NCBI RefSeq assembly: GCF_026625565.1
Contig: NZ_CP112998.1
Span: 4,652,501-4,716,500 of the forward strand
From: Dyadobacter pollutisoli
GTDB taxonomy: Bacteria > Bacteroidota > Bacteroidia > Cytophagales > Spirosomataceae
Direction: 5' to 3'
Length of the DNA: 64,000 nt
The translations under genes and the position numbers were made by a program. Shown piece by piece: positions 44,419 to 52,371 of the stretch; within the stretch, counting starts at the first letter, position 1; every line of letters begins with the position of its first letter. The notes beneath the pieces are model-generated. The model did no database searches, was not told where the DNA came from, and saw only the letters and a list, made by a program, of their open reading frames with translations.

Positions 44419-46875
44419 CTACCTTACGATCAGGATCTTGCGGGTAAGCGTACCGTTATTGATTTTCACAAAATACGTTCCCTGCGCCAGTTTCGTCAGG
44501 TCAATTTCGTTCCCGGAATCAGGACGGGTGTTCATCACCATTACGCCACTCTGGCTGTAAATTTTAACATTGGCAATTTGCATGTTGCCGTTCAGCTTGA
44601 TACGGTCAGCCGTTGGGTTTGGATAAATAGTCATTTGCTCCTCACCATTGAAATTCAGGCTCTTAATGCTGCTATATGCAAATGTTCCGTCGATATCAAC
44701 CATTTTCAGTCTGTACAGGTTGGTGGTAAAAGGACTAGTGTGCGTATAGTGATAAGGAACCAACACCTTGCTTTCACCCTGTGCCTGGACCGTGGTAAGG
44801 ATTGACCATACTTTGCCATCCTGACTATGCTGAACATCAAAATGATCGGAATTACTTTCAGTGGTTGTAGACCATGTGATCGATGCTGTTGAACCTTCTT
44901 TCCGCGCATCAAATGCGGCGAGTGTTACCGGAAGCGGGGAGCCTGAGAATGTCAGGCAGAATCCGTCAACGGCCAGGTAATCCTCTGATCCCGAACCTTT
45001 AATACGTGCGATTGTCGAACCCGTAGGTATCACACCTGCCAATGTATATTTCTGTAAACCCCATGGATCTGACTCTACCAGCTTATCAATCTGCTGAGTG
45101 AGCGTACCCAAAACCTTGTTGGAACCGTCCAGGAATATGATTTCGACTTTCTGATCTCTGTTTTGCTTCACCGCTCCCCAAAAATTCAGATTGATGGTAC
45201 TTCCGTAAGTCGACAATATTGTCACATCCTGTGAGAACGAACCTGCTCCGGCAAGAATCAGACTTTTTGATCCGCAGTTTGCAATGATCGGGTCTGCAAA
45301 AACATTTCCCGTCGTGCTCCAGCTATCTGTTCCGGTCTCGAAACTGCCGTTTGCGATCTTATTACCGGTACATTCTTCACAGGTTACTGGCGGAGGAGAG
45401 GTAATGCTCATACATACCACGTCAATTTTGAAATAATCACCTGTTGAAGAAGCCGTGATACGAACCTTGGCGGCACCCAGCGGAGCAGTCCCTGACAATG
45501 TATATTGCTGCAATTTATGCGTCTCAGTCACTTTGTAATCCATCTCCACCGTGTTATTGATATCCTCAGGGATCGGGACCAGTACTCCGGCAGCGGTATA
45601 GAATTCAAGTTTGAACTTGTGTGTTTTCGAAATATCGTGCGTTCCGCCGTAAACAGTCAGGTTTACTTTGCTACCCTGAACCAGATTAACTTCCTGATAA
45701 ATAGAACCGGCACCTGTGATCAAGCCATTTTTACTACCGCAAATGCTATATGCCTCGTCAGAACCAAAATTAGTACCGTCCGTTTTAGTCCAGTTGTCGG
45801 TACCCGATTCGAAACTGCCATTTTTAAGCGCATTTTCAGCATCCTTGCAACCGCAATCTACCGGAGGAACTGTGGTAATAGTCATACAGGCCACATCCAC
45901 TTTGAAGTAATTACCATTGGAAGTCGCAGAGAAACGAACCTTCACAGCACCCGCAGGAGCAGTTGCCGACAAGGTATACTGTTGCAGTTTGTGGTATTCA
46001 GTCACCTTGTAATTCATGTCCACAGACTTATTGTTGTTGGGACTTGTAATGATCTGACCTGAACTGTTGTAAAAATCAAGCTTGAACTTGTGAGAGAAAC
46101 CTGTGTCGTGCGTACCACCGTAAACAGTAAGGTCTACTTTGCTGCCTGCTGACAGGTTTATTTCCTGATAAATAGAGCCAGATCCATCGATCAGACCATT
46201 TTTCGCACCGCACTCGCTGTATTTCGTGTCTGTGTAAAAGTTGGTATTACTTGATTTGGACCAATCACCCGTTCCTGATTCAAAACTGCCGTTTTTCAAT
46301 GCATTCGTTGCATCCGGGCAGCCGCAGTCAGTCGGAGCCGGTGGCGTAACGCTCATACAAGCCACATCTATTTTGAAATAGTCGCCAGTTGACGTGGCAG
46401 AAAAGCGAACCTTCGTAGCTCCTGCGGGAGCAGTACTTGACAAACTGAATTGTTTCAGGTCGTGGTTATCGGTCACCTTGTAGTTCATATCTACCGATAC
46501 ATTATGATCACCGTCGATCTTTTGTCCCGAACTATTATAGAAGGTAAGCTTGAACAAATGCGTTTTACTGAGATCATGCGTTCCACCATATACGGTAAGA
46601 TCTACAATGCTTCCTGCAACCAGCGTGACATCCTGATAAATTGACCCTGCGCCTGTGATCAACCCATTTTTTTCCCCGCAAACATCATATGCATTGTCTG
46701 TGCCAAAATTGGTGCCGTCCGCTTTGCTCCAATTATCGGTACCAGATTCAAAACTTCCATTTTTCAATGCATTGCTAGCGTCGGAGCAGCCGCAATCTGT
46801 GACGGCGCTGAACGCCTGCCGACTGATGGCCAGGTTTAGTAAGAGTAAGGAAATGAGTAAGGTAAAATTTTTCAT
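44419..46875 (-). CDS. Modular secreted protein with four jelly-roll-like modules and T9SS sorting domain
   Basis: An 818-residue exported protein. After a signal peptide (MKNFTLLISLLLLNLAISRQAFSA) come three nearly identical modules of about 150 residues (about 27-177, 182-333, 340-492), each starting CGC-DA-NALKNGSFESGT and ending DYFKIDVACMS or similar, then a diverged fourth (about 498-650, NKIANGSFETGTDSWS). These look like CBM/galactose-binding-like beta sandwiches. A fibronectin-like segment (about 655-740) and a type IX secretion C-terminal domain (YPNPTADRIKLNG ... LAQGTYFVKI ... RKILIV) complete it. It should be secreted through the outer membrane and attached or released. A TAACTTTG promoter box (46932-46939, minus strand) lies 57 bp upstream. 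Ligand unknown. Confidence 0.9.
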   Translation of the reverse strand: MKNFTLLISLLLLNLAISRQAFSAVTDCGCSDASNALKNGSFESGTDNWSKADGTNFGTDNAYDVCGEKNGLITGAGSIYQDVTLVAGSIVDLTVYGGTHDLSKTHLFKLTFYNSSGQKIDGDHNVSVDMNYKVTDNHDLKQFSLSSTAPAGATKVRFSATSTGDYFKIDVACMSVTPPAPTDCGCPDATNALKNGSFESGTGDWSKSSNTNFYTDTKYSECGAKNGLIDGSGSIYQEINLSAGSKVDLTVYGGTHDTGFSHKFKLDFYNSSGQIITSPNNNKSVDMNYKVTEYHKLQQYTLSATAPAGAVKVRFSATSNGNYFKVDVACMTITTVPPVDCGCKDAENALKNGSFESGTDNWTKTDGTNFGSDEAYSICGSKNGLITGAGSIYQEVNLVQGSKVNLTVYGGTHDISKTHKFKLEFYTAAGVLVPIPEDINNTVEMDYKVTETHKLQQYTLSGTAPLGAAKVRITASSTGDYFKIDVVCMSITSPPPVTCEECTGNKIANGSFETGTDSWSTTGNVFADPIIANCGSKSLILAGAGSFSQDVTILSTYGSTINLNFWGAVKQNRDQKVEIIFLDGSNKVLGTLTQQIDKLVESDPWGLQKYTLAGVIPTGSTIARIKGSGSEDYLAVDGFCLTFSGSPLPVTLAAFDARKEGSTASITWSTTTESNSDHFDVQHSQDGKVWSILTTVQAQGESKVLVPYHYTHTSPFTTNLYRLKMVDIDGTFAYSSIKSLNFNGEEQMTIYPNPTADRIKLNGNMQIANVKIYSQSGVMVMNTRPDSGNEIDLTKLAQGTYFVKINNGTLTRKILIVR
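45380..46795 (-). repeat. Three tandem gene-internal modules, about 473 bp each
   Basis: Inside the T9SS protein gene, three successive units with period about 473 bp encode the near-identical modules. Blocks such as the code for NALKNGSFESGT and for FKLxFYNSSGQ recur with few changes, pointing to fairly recent internal duplication. Boundaries are approximate. Confidence 0.7.
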
Positions 46876-47718
46876 AACATAATTGATTTGTAACTAATTA
46901 GCTTGATAAGAAAGTCAGTATAATGTACTTACAAAGTTATGTTTTGGATCGGTTCAAAATATGATTTTTTTTATATTACATATGAGTTTCAACTACGTTT
47001 AAACTAATTTTACAAGTATTTCGATCCGTATTATAAAAAGTACTTCTATACAAAAAATAAGTAAAATATCTCAAATTCACTACTTTACATGTAATCAATT
47101 CGAGTATCATGCATAAGTAATAAACGGGCACATTGAAAATTAGTAATATAACTATTTGAATACGATGTCTGGCGGACACGCACTTTTACTCCCTCCTGAT
47201 TTAGCGGGGAGATGCCCCCGTAAAAGGTGGGGTGCCCGTTTTTAGCTTAGCTGATTTTACATGTAACTTTCCTATACTTACTTTATTAAAAAAATTTGTT
47301 AATAAAGTACCATAGCCGTTATAGAACTGATTCTATAAGCCTGGCATCTGGAAGATGGTGAAGATGAAAGGGTAAGCGATAAGCCTCTTGCATTCAGTGA
47401 GGCCTGATTTTGTGGATATGCCTAAATAGTCACTGAAGAATTTCGACAAAATTATTTTTTGCCAAAAGGGTGACTTCTACAAGTTTTATGCTGGACCAAA
47501 AGATGTAACAGTAGTTTTATACCTGTAATACAGGATTTTAAACATATAGTATTTGGAATTACCGGGACATACTACGCATGGTCATATGGCGACAAGGATC
47601 AACAGCAGAATAAAAGATGGGCAATTAAGCAAATAGCAGACTAATAGGTCGCATATCGTGTAGAATAATCGATGATATGCAAATTTACTTGTACAAGTAA
47701 AATCGGGAGTAAATGGTT
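46876..47718. other. 843-bp AT-rich intergenic region with several palindromes
   Basis: No gene is supported; the small open frames here are AT-rich with no family features. It holds TTACATGTAA twice (47085-47094, 47257-47266), an 18-bp perfect palindrome TTTACTTGTACAAGTAAA (47684-47701) 17 bp before the sigma-factor stop, an inverted pair ACTTTATTAA/TTAATAAAGT (47280-47308), and a G/C-rich folded block (47122-47241) bounded by AAACGGGCAC and its complement. A -7 box TAACTTTG for the T9SS gene is at 46932-46939. Confidence 0.6.
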
Positions 47719-48312
47719 TCAGGCGAACCGCAATGTTGAGTTCCGAATTGCAAATACATCTCGTAATTCTTGCAATGCCTTGCGTATCCTTGATTTGACG
47801 GTTCCGAGGGGTAAATTCAATTTTTCGGACACCTCTTCGTGGGTATAACCTTGGAAATAAACCATATCTATCACCACTTTTCGTTCCGGCAGCAACATCT
47901 CAACAATGTCCCTGACGTCCATCAGAGCTGGTACCGGATTGAAGACCGCCACATTGGAAAGTTCCTTTTCTGTGACAGAGTCCAACTTCACTACCTTGTC
48001 GATCTTTACTTCTACCCGCAGTTTATCGATGGCTGTGTTGCGTGCGATGTTCAGTATCCATGTAAATAACGTACCTTTTTCGCCGTTATAACTTGCAATA
48101 TTCTTCCAGATTTTAAGAAACGAGTCCTGCAACACATCGGCGGCCCTCTCTTCATCCTTCACGATTTTGAGGATAATGCCATACAAAGCGGGCGAATAAT
48201 TATCATACAAATACTCAAACCCCTCGCGGCTGTTGCTCCGGAGAAGCAGTATTAATTCCTGCTGACTATATGTACACTTTTTGGGCATCATGTTGGGATT
48301 ACGACTGATCAT
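47719..48312 (-). CDS. ECF-type RNA polymerase sigma factor (sigma-70 family)
   Basis: A 197-residue sigma factor directing RNA polymerase to a special promoter set. Region 2 runs from about residue 28 (GFEYLYDNYSPALYGIILKIVKDEERAADVLQDSFLKIWKNI) through FTWILNIARNTAIDKLR; region 4 is at about 130-190 (LPERKVVIDMVYFQGYTHEEVSEKLNLPLGTVKSRIRKALQELR). Regions 1.1 and 3 are absent, so it is of the extracytoplasmic function class. The first seven residues may be extra (a second ATG lies at 48291). No anti-sigma gene follows: downstream is the palindrome-rich gap, upstream the divergent DUF885-like gene. Its control is therefore not evident. Confidence 0.93.
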   Translation of the reverse strand: MISRNPNMMPKKCTYSQQELILLLRSNSREGFEYLYDNYSPALYGIILKIVKDEERAADVLQDSFLKIWKNIASYNGEKGTLFTWILNIARNTAIDKLRVEVKIDKVVKLDSVTEKELSNVAVFNPVPALMDVRDIVEMLLPERKVVIDMVYFQGYTHEEVSEKLNLPLGTVKSRIRKALQELRDVFAIRNSTLRFA

Positions 48313-48409
48313 ATCAGTACATAATAATTCTGTACCACCCTCACTTTACAATCAATATGTGTATTTTACGCATCAAATCGGGATAGATAACCTGTAAATT
48401 ATATATGTC

Positions 48410-49732
48410 ATGCCTTCAAAAAATATCGCTCAATTAGTGCTCGTTCTATTGTTATACTCCTGCACTTCAAAAACCAGTCAAAACAGCGAAAAAGTGGGAT
48501 TTGACCGTATTGCGAAGGAGTATGTAAAACTTGGACTCACCATCGGCCGGTACGACGGTGACTTTGTAGACGCCTACTACGGCCCCGATTCCCTAAAACC
48601 AACCACAAAAGCAGGCACTGTCTTCCCCAAAGATAGCTTCCTGATGAAAATAAAGGAATTAAAAAGTGCATTGGCGGATCTGGCTGGTAAAACAGCCAAT
48701 GATACAATCAAAGACAGGGCAGGCTGGATGACGTCCCAGCTGACCGCATTCGAAAGACGGGTTCTCATTTTTTCAGGCGAATCCGCTCCGTTTGATACCG
48801 AGTCGAAGGAACTGTTTGACGCAGTGGCGCCAGTGTATTCTGAAAGCCATTTCCAATCATTGATCGCGCGACTCGACAGTATTCTCCCTGGGCAGGGACC
48901 TTTGCCGGATCGTTTTCAGAAAATGGCTTCGCGATTTCTCATCCCTAAAAACAAGATTGATACCCTCTTCAAAACTGCGATCGCTGAAGCGAGAAAGAGA
49001 ACGCTGGAGCACTATAAAATGCCCGCTCAGGAGAATTTTCAGCTGGAATATGTGACAGACAAACCCTGGTCGGGATATAACTGGTACAAAGGCAATTACA
49101 AAAGCCTGATCCAGATCAATATCAGTCAGCCGATCTTCATTGAAAGAGCCATTGATCTGGCCTGCCATGAGGGATATCCTGGTCATCACGTTTACAATGC
49201 TTTGCTGGAAAAGAATCTTTATCATGACAAAGGTTGGACTGAAATTTCGCTGTATCCACTATTTAGTCCACAATCGCTAATCGCGGAAGGCAGCGCTAAT
49301 TTTGGCATATCTCTTGCGTTTCCAGGCGATGAGCAGAAGCAGTTTTGCAAGAATGTACTTATGCCGCTGGCAGGACTGGATACCACCGGCACCAATGCCT
49401 ATTTTGAGGCTTTGGAAATCAGGTCCGAACTGAACTATGCCAGAAATGAAGTGGCGAGAGGCCTGTTGAGCAATAAAATGAGTGGGCCAGAAGCGATCAG
49501 ATGGCTTACGGACTATTGCCTGCTCACTGAAAAGGGTGCAACTATTTATTTCAATTTCATCAAAAAATACCGCAGCTACGTCATCAATTACAACTACGGC
49601 CAGGATCTGATCAAAAACTATATCCGGTCAAAAGGCGGCACAGAAGCCAACCCGGCCCTTCGCTGGAAATTATTCGAGGAACTATTAAGTAATCAGGTCA
49701 AAGCAAGTGACCTTTTAGTGAAAACTGAGTAA
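48410..49732 (+). CDS. DUF885-like zinc-peptidase-fold lipoprotein
   Basis: A 440-residue protein with a lipoprotein-like start (MPSKNIAQLVLVLLLYSC, cysteine at 18). It shares the metal-site pattern of the DUF885 family: CHEGYPGHHVYN near residue 259 (HExxxxH-type with a proline-glycine turn) and a downstream glutamate in LIAEGSANFGISL near 295. DUF885 members are predicted metallopeptidases; a direct match to the family's other regions is weak, so I call it DUF885-like. It is divergent from the sigma factor gene and is followed by a hairpin-rich repeat region (49789-49942). No partner genes suggest a substrate. Confidence 0.78.
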   Translation: MPSKNIAQLVLVLLLYSCTSKTSQNSEKVGFDRIAKEYVKLGLTIGRYDGDFVDAYYGPDSLKPTTKAGTVFPKDSFLMKIKELKSALADLAGKTANDTIKDRAGWMTSQLTAFERRVLIFSGESAPFDTESKELFDAVAPVYSESHFQSLIARLDSILPGQGPLPDRFQKMASRFLIPKNKIDTLFKTAIAEARKRTLEHYKMPAQENFQLEYVTDKPWSGYNWYKGNYKSLIQINISQPIFIERAIDLACHEGYPGHHVYNALLEKNLYHDKGWTEISLYPLFSPQSLIAEGSANFGISLAFPGDEQKQFCKNVLMPLAGLDTTGTNAYFEALEIRSELNYARNEVARGLLSNKMSGPEAIRWLTDYCLLTEKGATIYFNFIKKYRSYVINYNYGQDLIKNYIRSKGGTEANPALRWKLFEELLSNQVKASDLLVKTE

Positions 49733-49788
49733 TGTATATATGCATGCTCTTTGCGACATCTTTGTGTGTAAACTTTCCAGTTGCCAAA

Positions 49789-49942
49789 ATCCCCTAGGGA
49801 TGCAATATCGGTAGTAGCAAAATGTGTCAAGAAGTTCGCAAGTGCCGTTGGTACGCAAGGTTGCATGCCTACGGCATTTGAATTTTGGTCGTTGTTGATT
49901 TTCTGCCGCGTTGCGGCCACCAATATTACGTCCCGACGGGAC
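49789..49942. repeat. Chain of four small hairpins, REP-like composite
   Basis: The 324-bp gap 49733-50056 has no gene. It carries four dyads in a row: ATCCCCTAGGGAT (49789-49801), a 15-bp imperfect stem between 49843-49857 (TGCCGTTGGTACGCA) and 49862-49876 (TGCATGCCTACGGCA), GCCGCGTTGCGGC (49905-49917) and GTCCCGACGGGAC (49930-49942), joined by AT-rich linkers. From memory such words recur in Bacteroidota genomes; this could not be checked. Confidence 0.75.
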
Positions 49943-50056
49943 TTGACCGAGATGCATTTGAAAATCAATGTGGTGAAGTAAATACTAGGCCAATCCCTCG
50001 GTTCTTCCGTCAGTTCGGGCTATATTGAGATTCCTAAATCACTTCCTTTACTGATC

Positions 50057-50965
50057 TTGAAAAATTTTAACTTACTCCAAGAAAAAAGCAGATTCCAACG
50101 CAAATACCTGCCCAAGCTACCCATAGCGGCCGTTTTCACACTTGCTGTATCGATTTTAAGTTTTGCACAAAGTATTGCACAGCCGCCAGCTCCGCCCAAA
50201 AGTTACACCTGCTACCAGACTGACAAAAAAATCAACATTGACGGAAAGCTCAATGAGGGGCCCTGGAAAAAAGCAGAATGGACGAGTTCTTTTGTGGACA
50301 TTGAAGGCGACAAAAAGCCTCGGCCATTACAGGAAACGAAAGTAAAAATGCTCTGGGACAAGGAGTATCTCTACATCGCCACCGTCATTGAAGAAGAGCA
50401 TATCTGGGCATACCAGGACAAAAAAGACCAGATCGTTTACCTGGAAAATGATTTTGAAGTTTTTATCGACCCCGACGGCGATACCGACAACTACTACGAG
50501 CTGGAAATCAATGCGATCAATAACACATTTGACCTTTTCCTGCCCAAATCTTACCGCCGTGGCGGTCGCGCGCAACTAAAATGGAACATTAAGAACCTGA
50601 AATCAGCGGTTACTATTGACGGCACCCTCAACAATGGCAAAGACAAGGATAAGCGTTGGACACTGGAAATTGCCATTCCTTTCGAGTCCTTGTCGACCGA
50701 TCAGGTCAAAGCCATCATCCCTGAAAACAACTCTGAATGGAGAATCAATTTTTCGCGGGTAAACTGGCAGCACACGATCGGCGAAGACGGGAAGTACGCA
50801 CGAAAAAGGAATCCTGAAACCAACAAAATCATCCCGGAATATAACTGGGTATGGTCCCCGCAAGGCATTATCAACATGCATTATCCCGAGTACTGGGGGT
50901 ATCTGCATTTCAGTACTCAAAAACCGGGCAGGACAAAGACTGACGACACTGTTAAAAACAACTGA
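50057..50965 (+). CDS. Exported carbohydrate-binding family 9-like protein
   Basis: A 302-residue protein with a CBM9-like domain. The start is TTG at 50057, with a signal peptide around residues 15-38 (LPIAAVFTLAVSILSFAQS); no ATG lies in a better position. The domain shows the usual pattern: INIDGKLNEGPWKKAEW near residue 60, KMLWDKEYLYIATVIEE near 98, and DFEVFIDPDGDTDNYYELEINAIN near 133, the last with the acidic residues that bind calcium in the family. Proteins of this type in Bacteroidota bind or process glycans, or act on unknown ligands. It is 12 bp before the serine hydrolase gene, and the two are clearly one transcription unit. Confidence 0.88.
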   Translation: MKNFNLLQEKSRFQRKYLPKLPIAAVFTLAVSILSFAQSIAQPPAPPKSYTCYQTDKKINIDGKLNEGPWKKAEWTSSFVDIEGDKKPRPLQETKVKMLWDKEYLYIATVIEEEHIWAYQDKKDQIVYLENDFEVFIDPDGDTDNYYELEINAINNTFDLFLPKSYRRGGRAQLKWNIKNLKSAVTIDGTLNNGKDKDKRWTLEIAIPFESLSTDQVKAIIPENNSEWRINFSRVNWQHTIGEDGKYARKRNPETNKIIPEYNWVWSPQGIINMHYPEYWGYLHFSTQKPGRTKTDDTVKNN

Positions 50966-50977
50966 CAAGCTCCGCAC

Positions 50978-51907
50978 ATGAAAAAGTTATATTACACCAT
51001 TCTTTTCGCCCTGACCGCCGGGATTTTGTATGCCCAGCCACTCGCTATTGACAAAACTTCCGTCGATAAAAAGCTGACTGCGAAGCTTGAAGAAGCATTG
51101 GCCGGCTTTCATGGGGAGGTCGGAGTTTATGTACGTAATCTCAAAACAAACCGGGTTGCTGCCGTCCATGCAGACACTATTTTCCCAACCGCCAGCATGG
51201 TGAAAGTGCCGATCATGTGTGGGCTTTTTGACAAGATCAATAAGGGAGAGATCAAATTTGACCAGGAACTCGTTTACCGCGACTCGTTGAAGTATGACAA
51301 TGGCGTGGTAGGTTCATTTAAGGACAGTACTAAAATTGCACTACCCAAAATCGTCCATCTCATGATCTCGCTGAGCGACAATACCGGTAGCTTGTGGTTG
51401 CAGGCCATGGCCGGCGGTGGCGCGACGATCAACCAATGGCTGGAAAGCAATGGATTTGCAAGTACGAGAGTGAATTCGAGGACACCGGGCAGAAAAGACG
51501 GGCAAGCGAAATACGGCTGGGGCCAGACTACACCCCGCGAAATGGCGGAACTGGTCGCTATGATCCGCAACGGAAAAGCCATTAGTCCGGCAATCAGTGA
51601 GCGAATGTACCGGTACATGGGCATGCAGTTCTGGGACGGCGAGGCGATTTCGCAGATACCGCCTTACATTAAAACAGCAGCAAAAAGCGGCGCTGTCAAC
51701 CAGGCTAAGTCCGAGGCACTGGTCGTTCACGCGCCGCATGGCGATTATGTATTGTGCATTGCAACCAAAAACCAACAGGACCAGACCTGGCAAAAACAGA
51801 ATGAAGGTTATGTCCTCATTCGAAAAGTTTCTGCCATAATCTGGAACCATTTCGAACCGAAAAGCAAGTGGAAACCTGCCGAAGGTTCGGACAATTTCTG
51901 GTTTTGA
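50978..51907 (+). CDS. Class A beta-lactamase-related serine hydrolase, exported
   Basis: A 309-residue periplasmic protein with a signal peptide (MKKLYYTILFALTAGILYAQ). The penicillin-binding fold motifs are present: SxxK in TASMVKVPIM near residue 72 (nucleophile serine), SDN in LSDNTGSLWLQ near 132, and a KSG in place of KTG (TAAKSGAV) near 232. The omega-loop region before GQTTPREMAELVAMI has no glutamate equivalent to Glu166 of class A beta-lactamases, so efficient deacylation of beta-lactams is unlikely; an esterase, peptidase or binding role fits better. It is co-transcribed with the CBM9 gene 12 bp upstream and converges with the small gene at 51922. Confidence 0.87.
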   Translation: MKKLYYTILFALTAGILYAQPLAIDKTSVDKKLTAKLEEALAGFHGEVGVYVRNLKTNRVAAVHADTIFPTASMVKVPIMCGLFDKINKGEIKFDQELVYRDSLKYDNGVVGSFKDSTKIALPKIVHLMISLSDNTGSLWLQAMAGGGATINQWLESNGFASTRVNSRTPGRKDGQAKYGWGQTTPREMAELVAMIRNGKAISPAISERMYRYMGMQFWDGEAISQIPPYIKTAAKSGAVNQAKSEALVVHAPHGDYVLCIATKNQQDQTWQKQNEGYVLIRKVSAIIWNHFEPKSKWKPAEGSDNFWF

Positions 51908-51921
51908 GTAGGTAGTAAAAT

Positions 51922-52209
51922 TTATGCAATCGCTTCCCGGAGAAGGTTCCTGCTTTCTTTCTTTACAAATGTGATGGGTACAAACTCGTCCGTAGGCGCG
52001 CCAATATAGTAAACAGTCCACTCAGGATCATGGTGGGACAGCATCTCGCTGATACAGTCGGCACGGTGAGCAACCGGATTGGTACAGTCCTCCCAATAAA
52101 AAAGCTCAACACGATAAAACAAGTTTTGTTTAATTCCATTGATCGTTACTTCAACTTTAATCTCCTGCTTGCCTTGAAGCGGCGGGATCGGGATCGCAAT
52201 GTGGCTCAT
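51922..52209 (-). CDS. Small conserved-looking hypothetical protein (95 aa)
   Basis: The 95-residue product is soluble and not recognised. It reads like a real protein: SHIAIPIPPLQGKQEIKVEV, a strand pair FYRVELFYWEDC, then AHRADCISEMLSHHDPEWTVYYIGAP and DEFVPITFVKK, with two cysteines 12 residues apart. No signal peptide or DNA-binding motif is visible. It sits 14 bp from the convergent serine hydrolase and is followed upstream by element R3, whose first word begins 16 bp before the start codon on the minus strand. Coding is likely from codon pattern and balance; function unknown. Confidence 0.65.
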   Translation of the reverse strand: MSHIAIPIPPLQGKQEIKVEVTINGIKQNLFYRVELFYWEDCTNPVAHRADCISEMLSHHDPEWTVYYIGAPTDEFVPITFVKKESRNLLREAIA

Positions 52210-52225
52210 GATTGACTATGGTTTA

Positions 52226-52370
52226 GGCCGTCGGCTTTCTGCAATCAGCTTTCGGCTATTGTTTTTTATTTATACAAAAATTGAATACTTTTTAAATGGC
52301 TGTCGGCAATTGTCTTTTTATAAAAACTGAATACTTCCTATGTAGTGACAGCCGATGGCCGAAGGCCGCC
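52226..52370. repeat. CGGC-word element R3, with duplicated left arm
   Basis: Left arm one (52226-52257) has GGCCGTCGGCTTTC and CAGCTTTCGGC. A second left arm (52298-52313, GGCTGTCGGCAATTG) follows; the right arm (52345-52370) has GACAGCCGATGGCCGAAGG. The AT-rich spacer is present twice with clear similarity (around AAAAATTGAATACTTT near 52275 and AAAAACTGAATACTTC near 52322). The right arm ends 1 bp before the permease stop at 52372. Confidence 0.85.
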
Positions 52371-52371
52371 C

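Noticed and set aside
46976..47179. Small minus-strand gene of 67 codons in the AT-rich gap
   Set aside because: Composition and residue content are those of random AT-rich DNA, and it overlaps the palindromes and the folded block.
49693..49981. Three overlapping small open frames around the hairpin chain
   Set aside because: They read through hairpin repeats on both strands, a sign of non-coding repeat DNA.
50978..51907. Antibiotic-resistance beta-lactamase
   Set aside because: The omega-loop glutamate is missing, and no resistance context is present.
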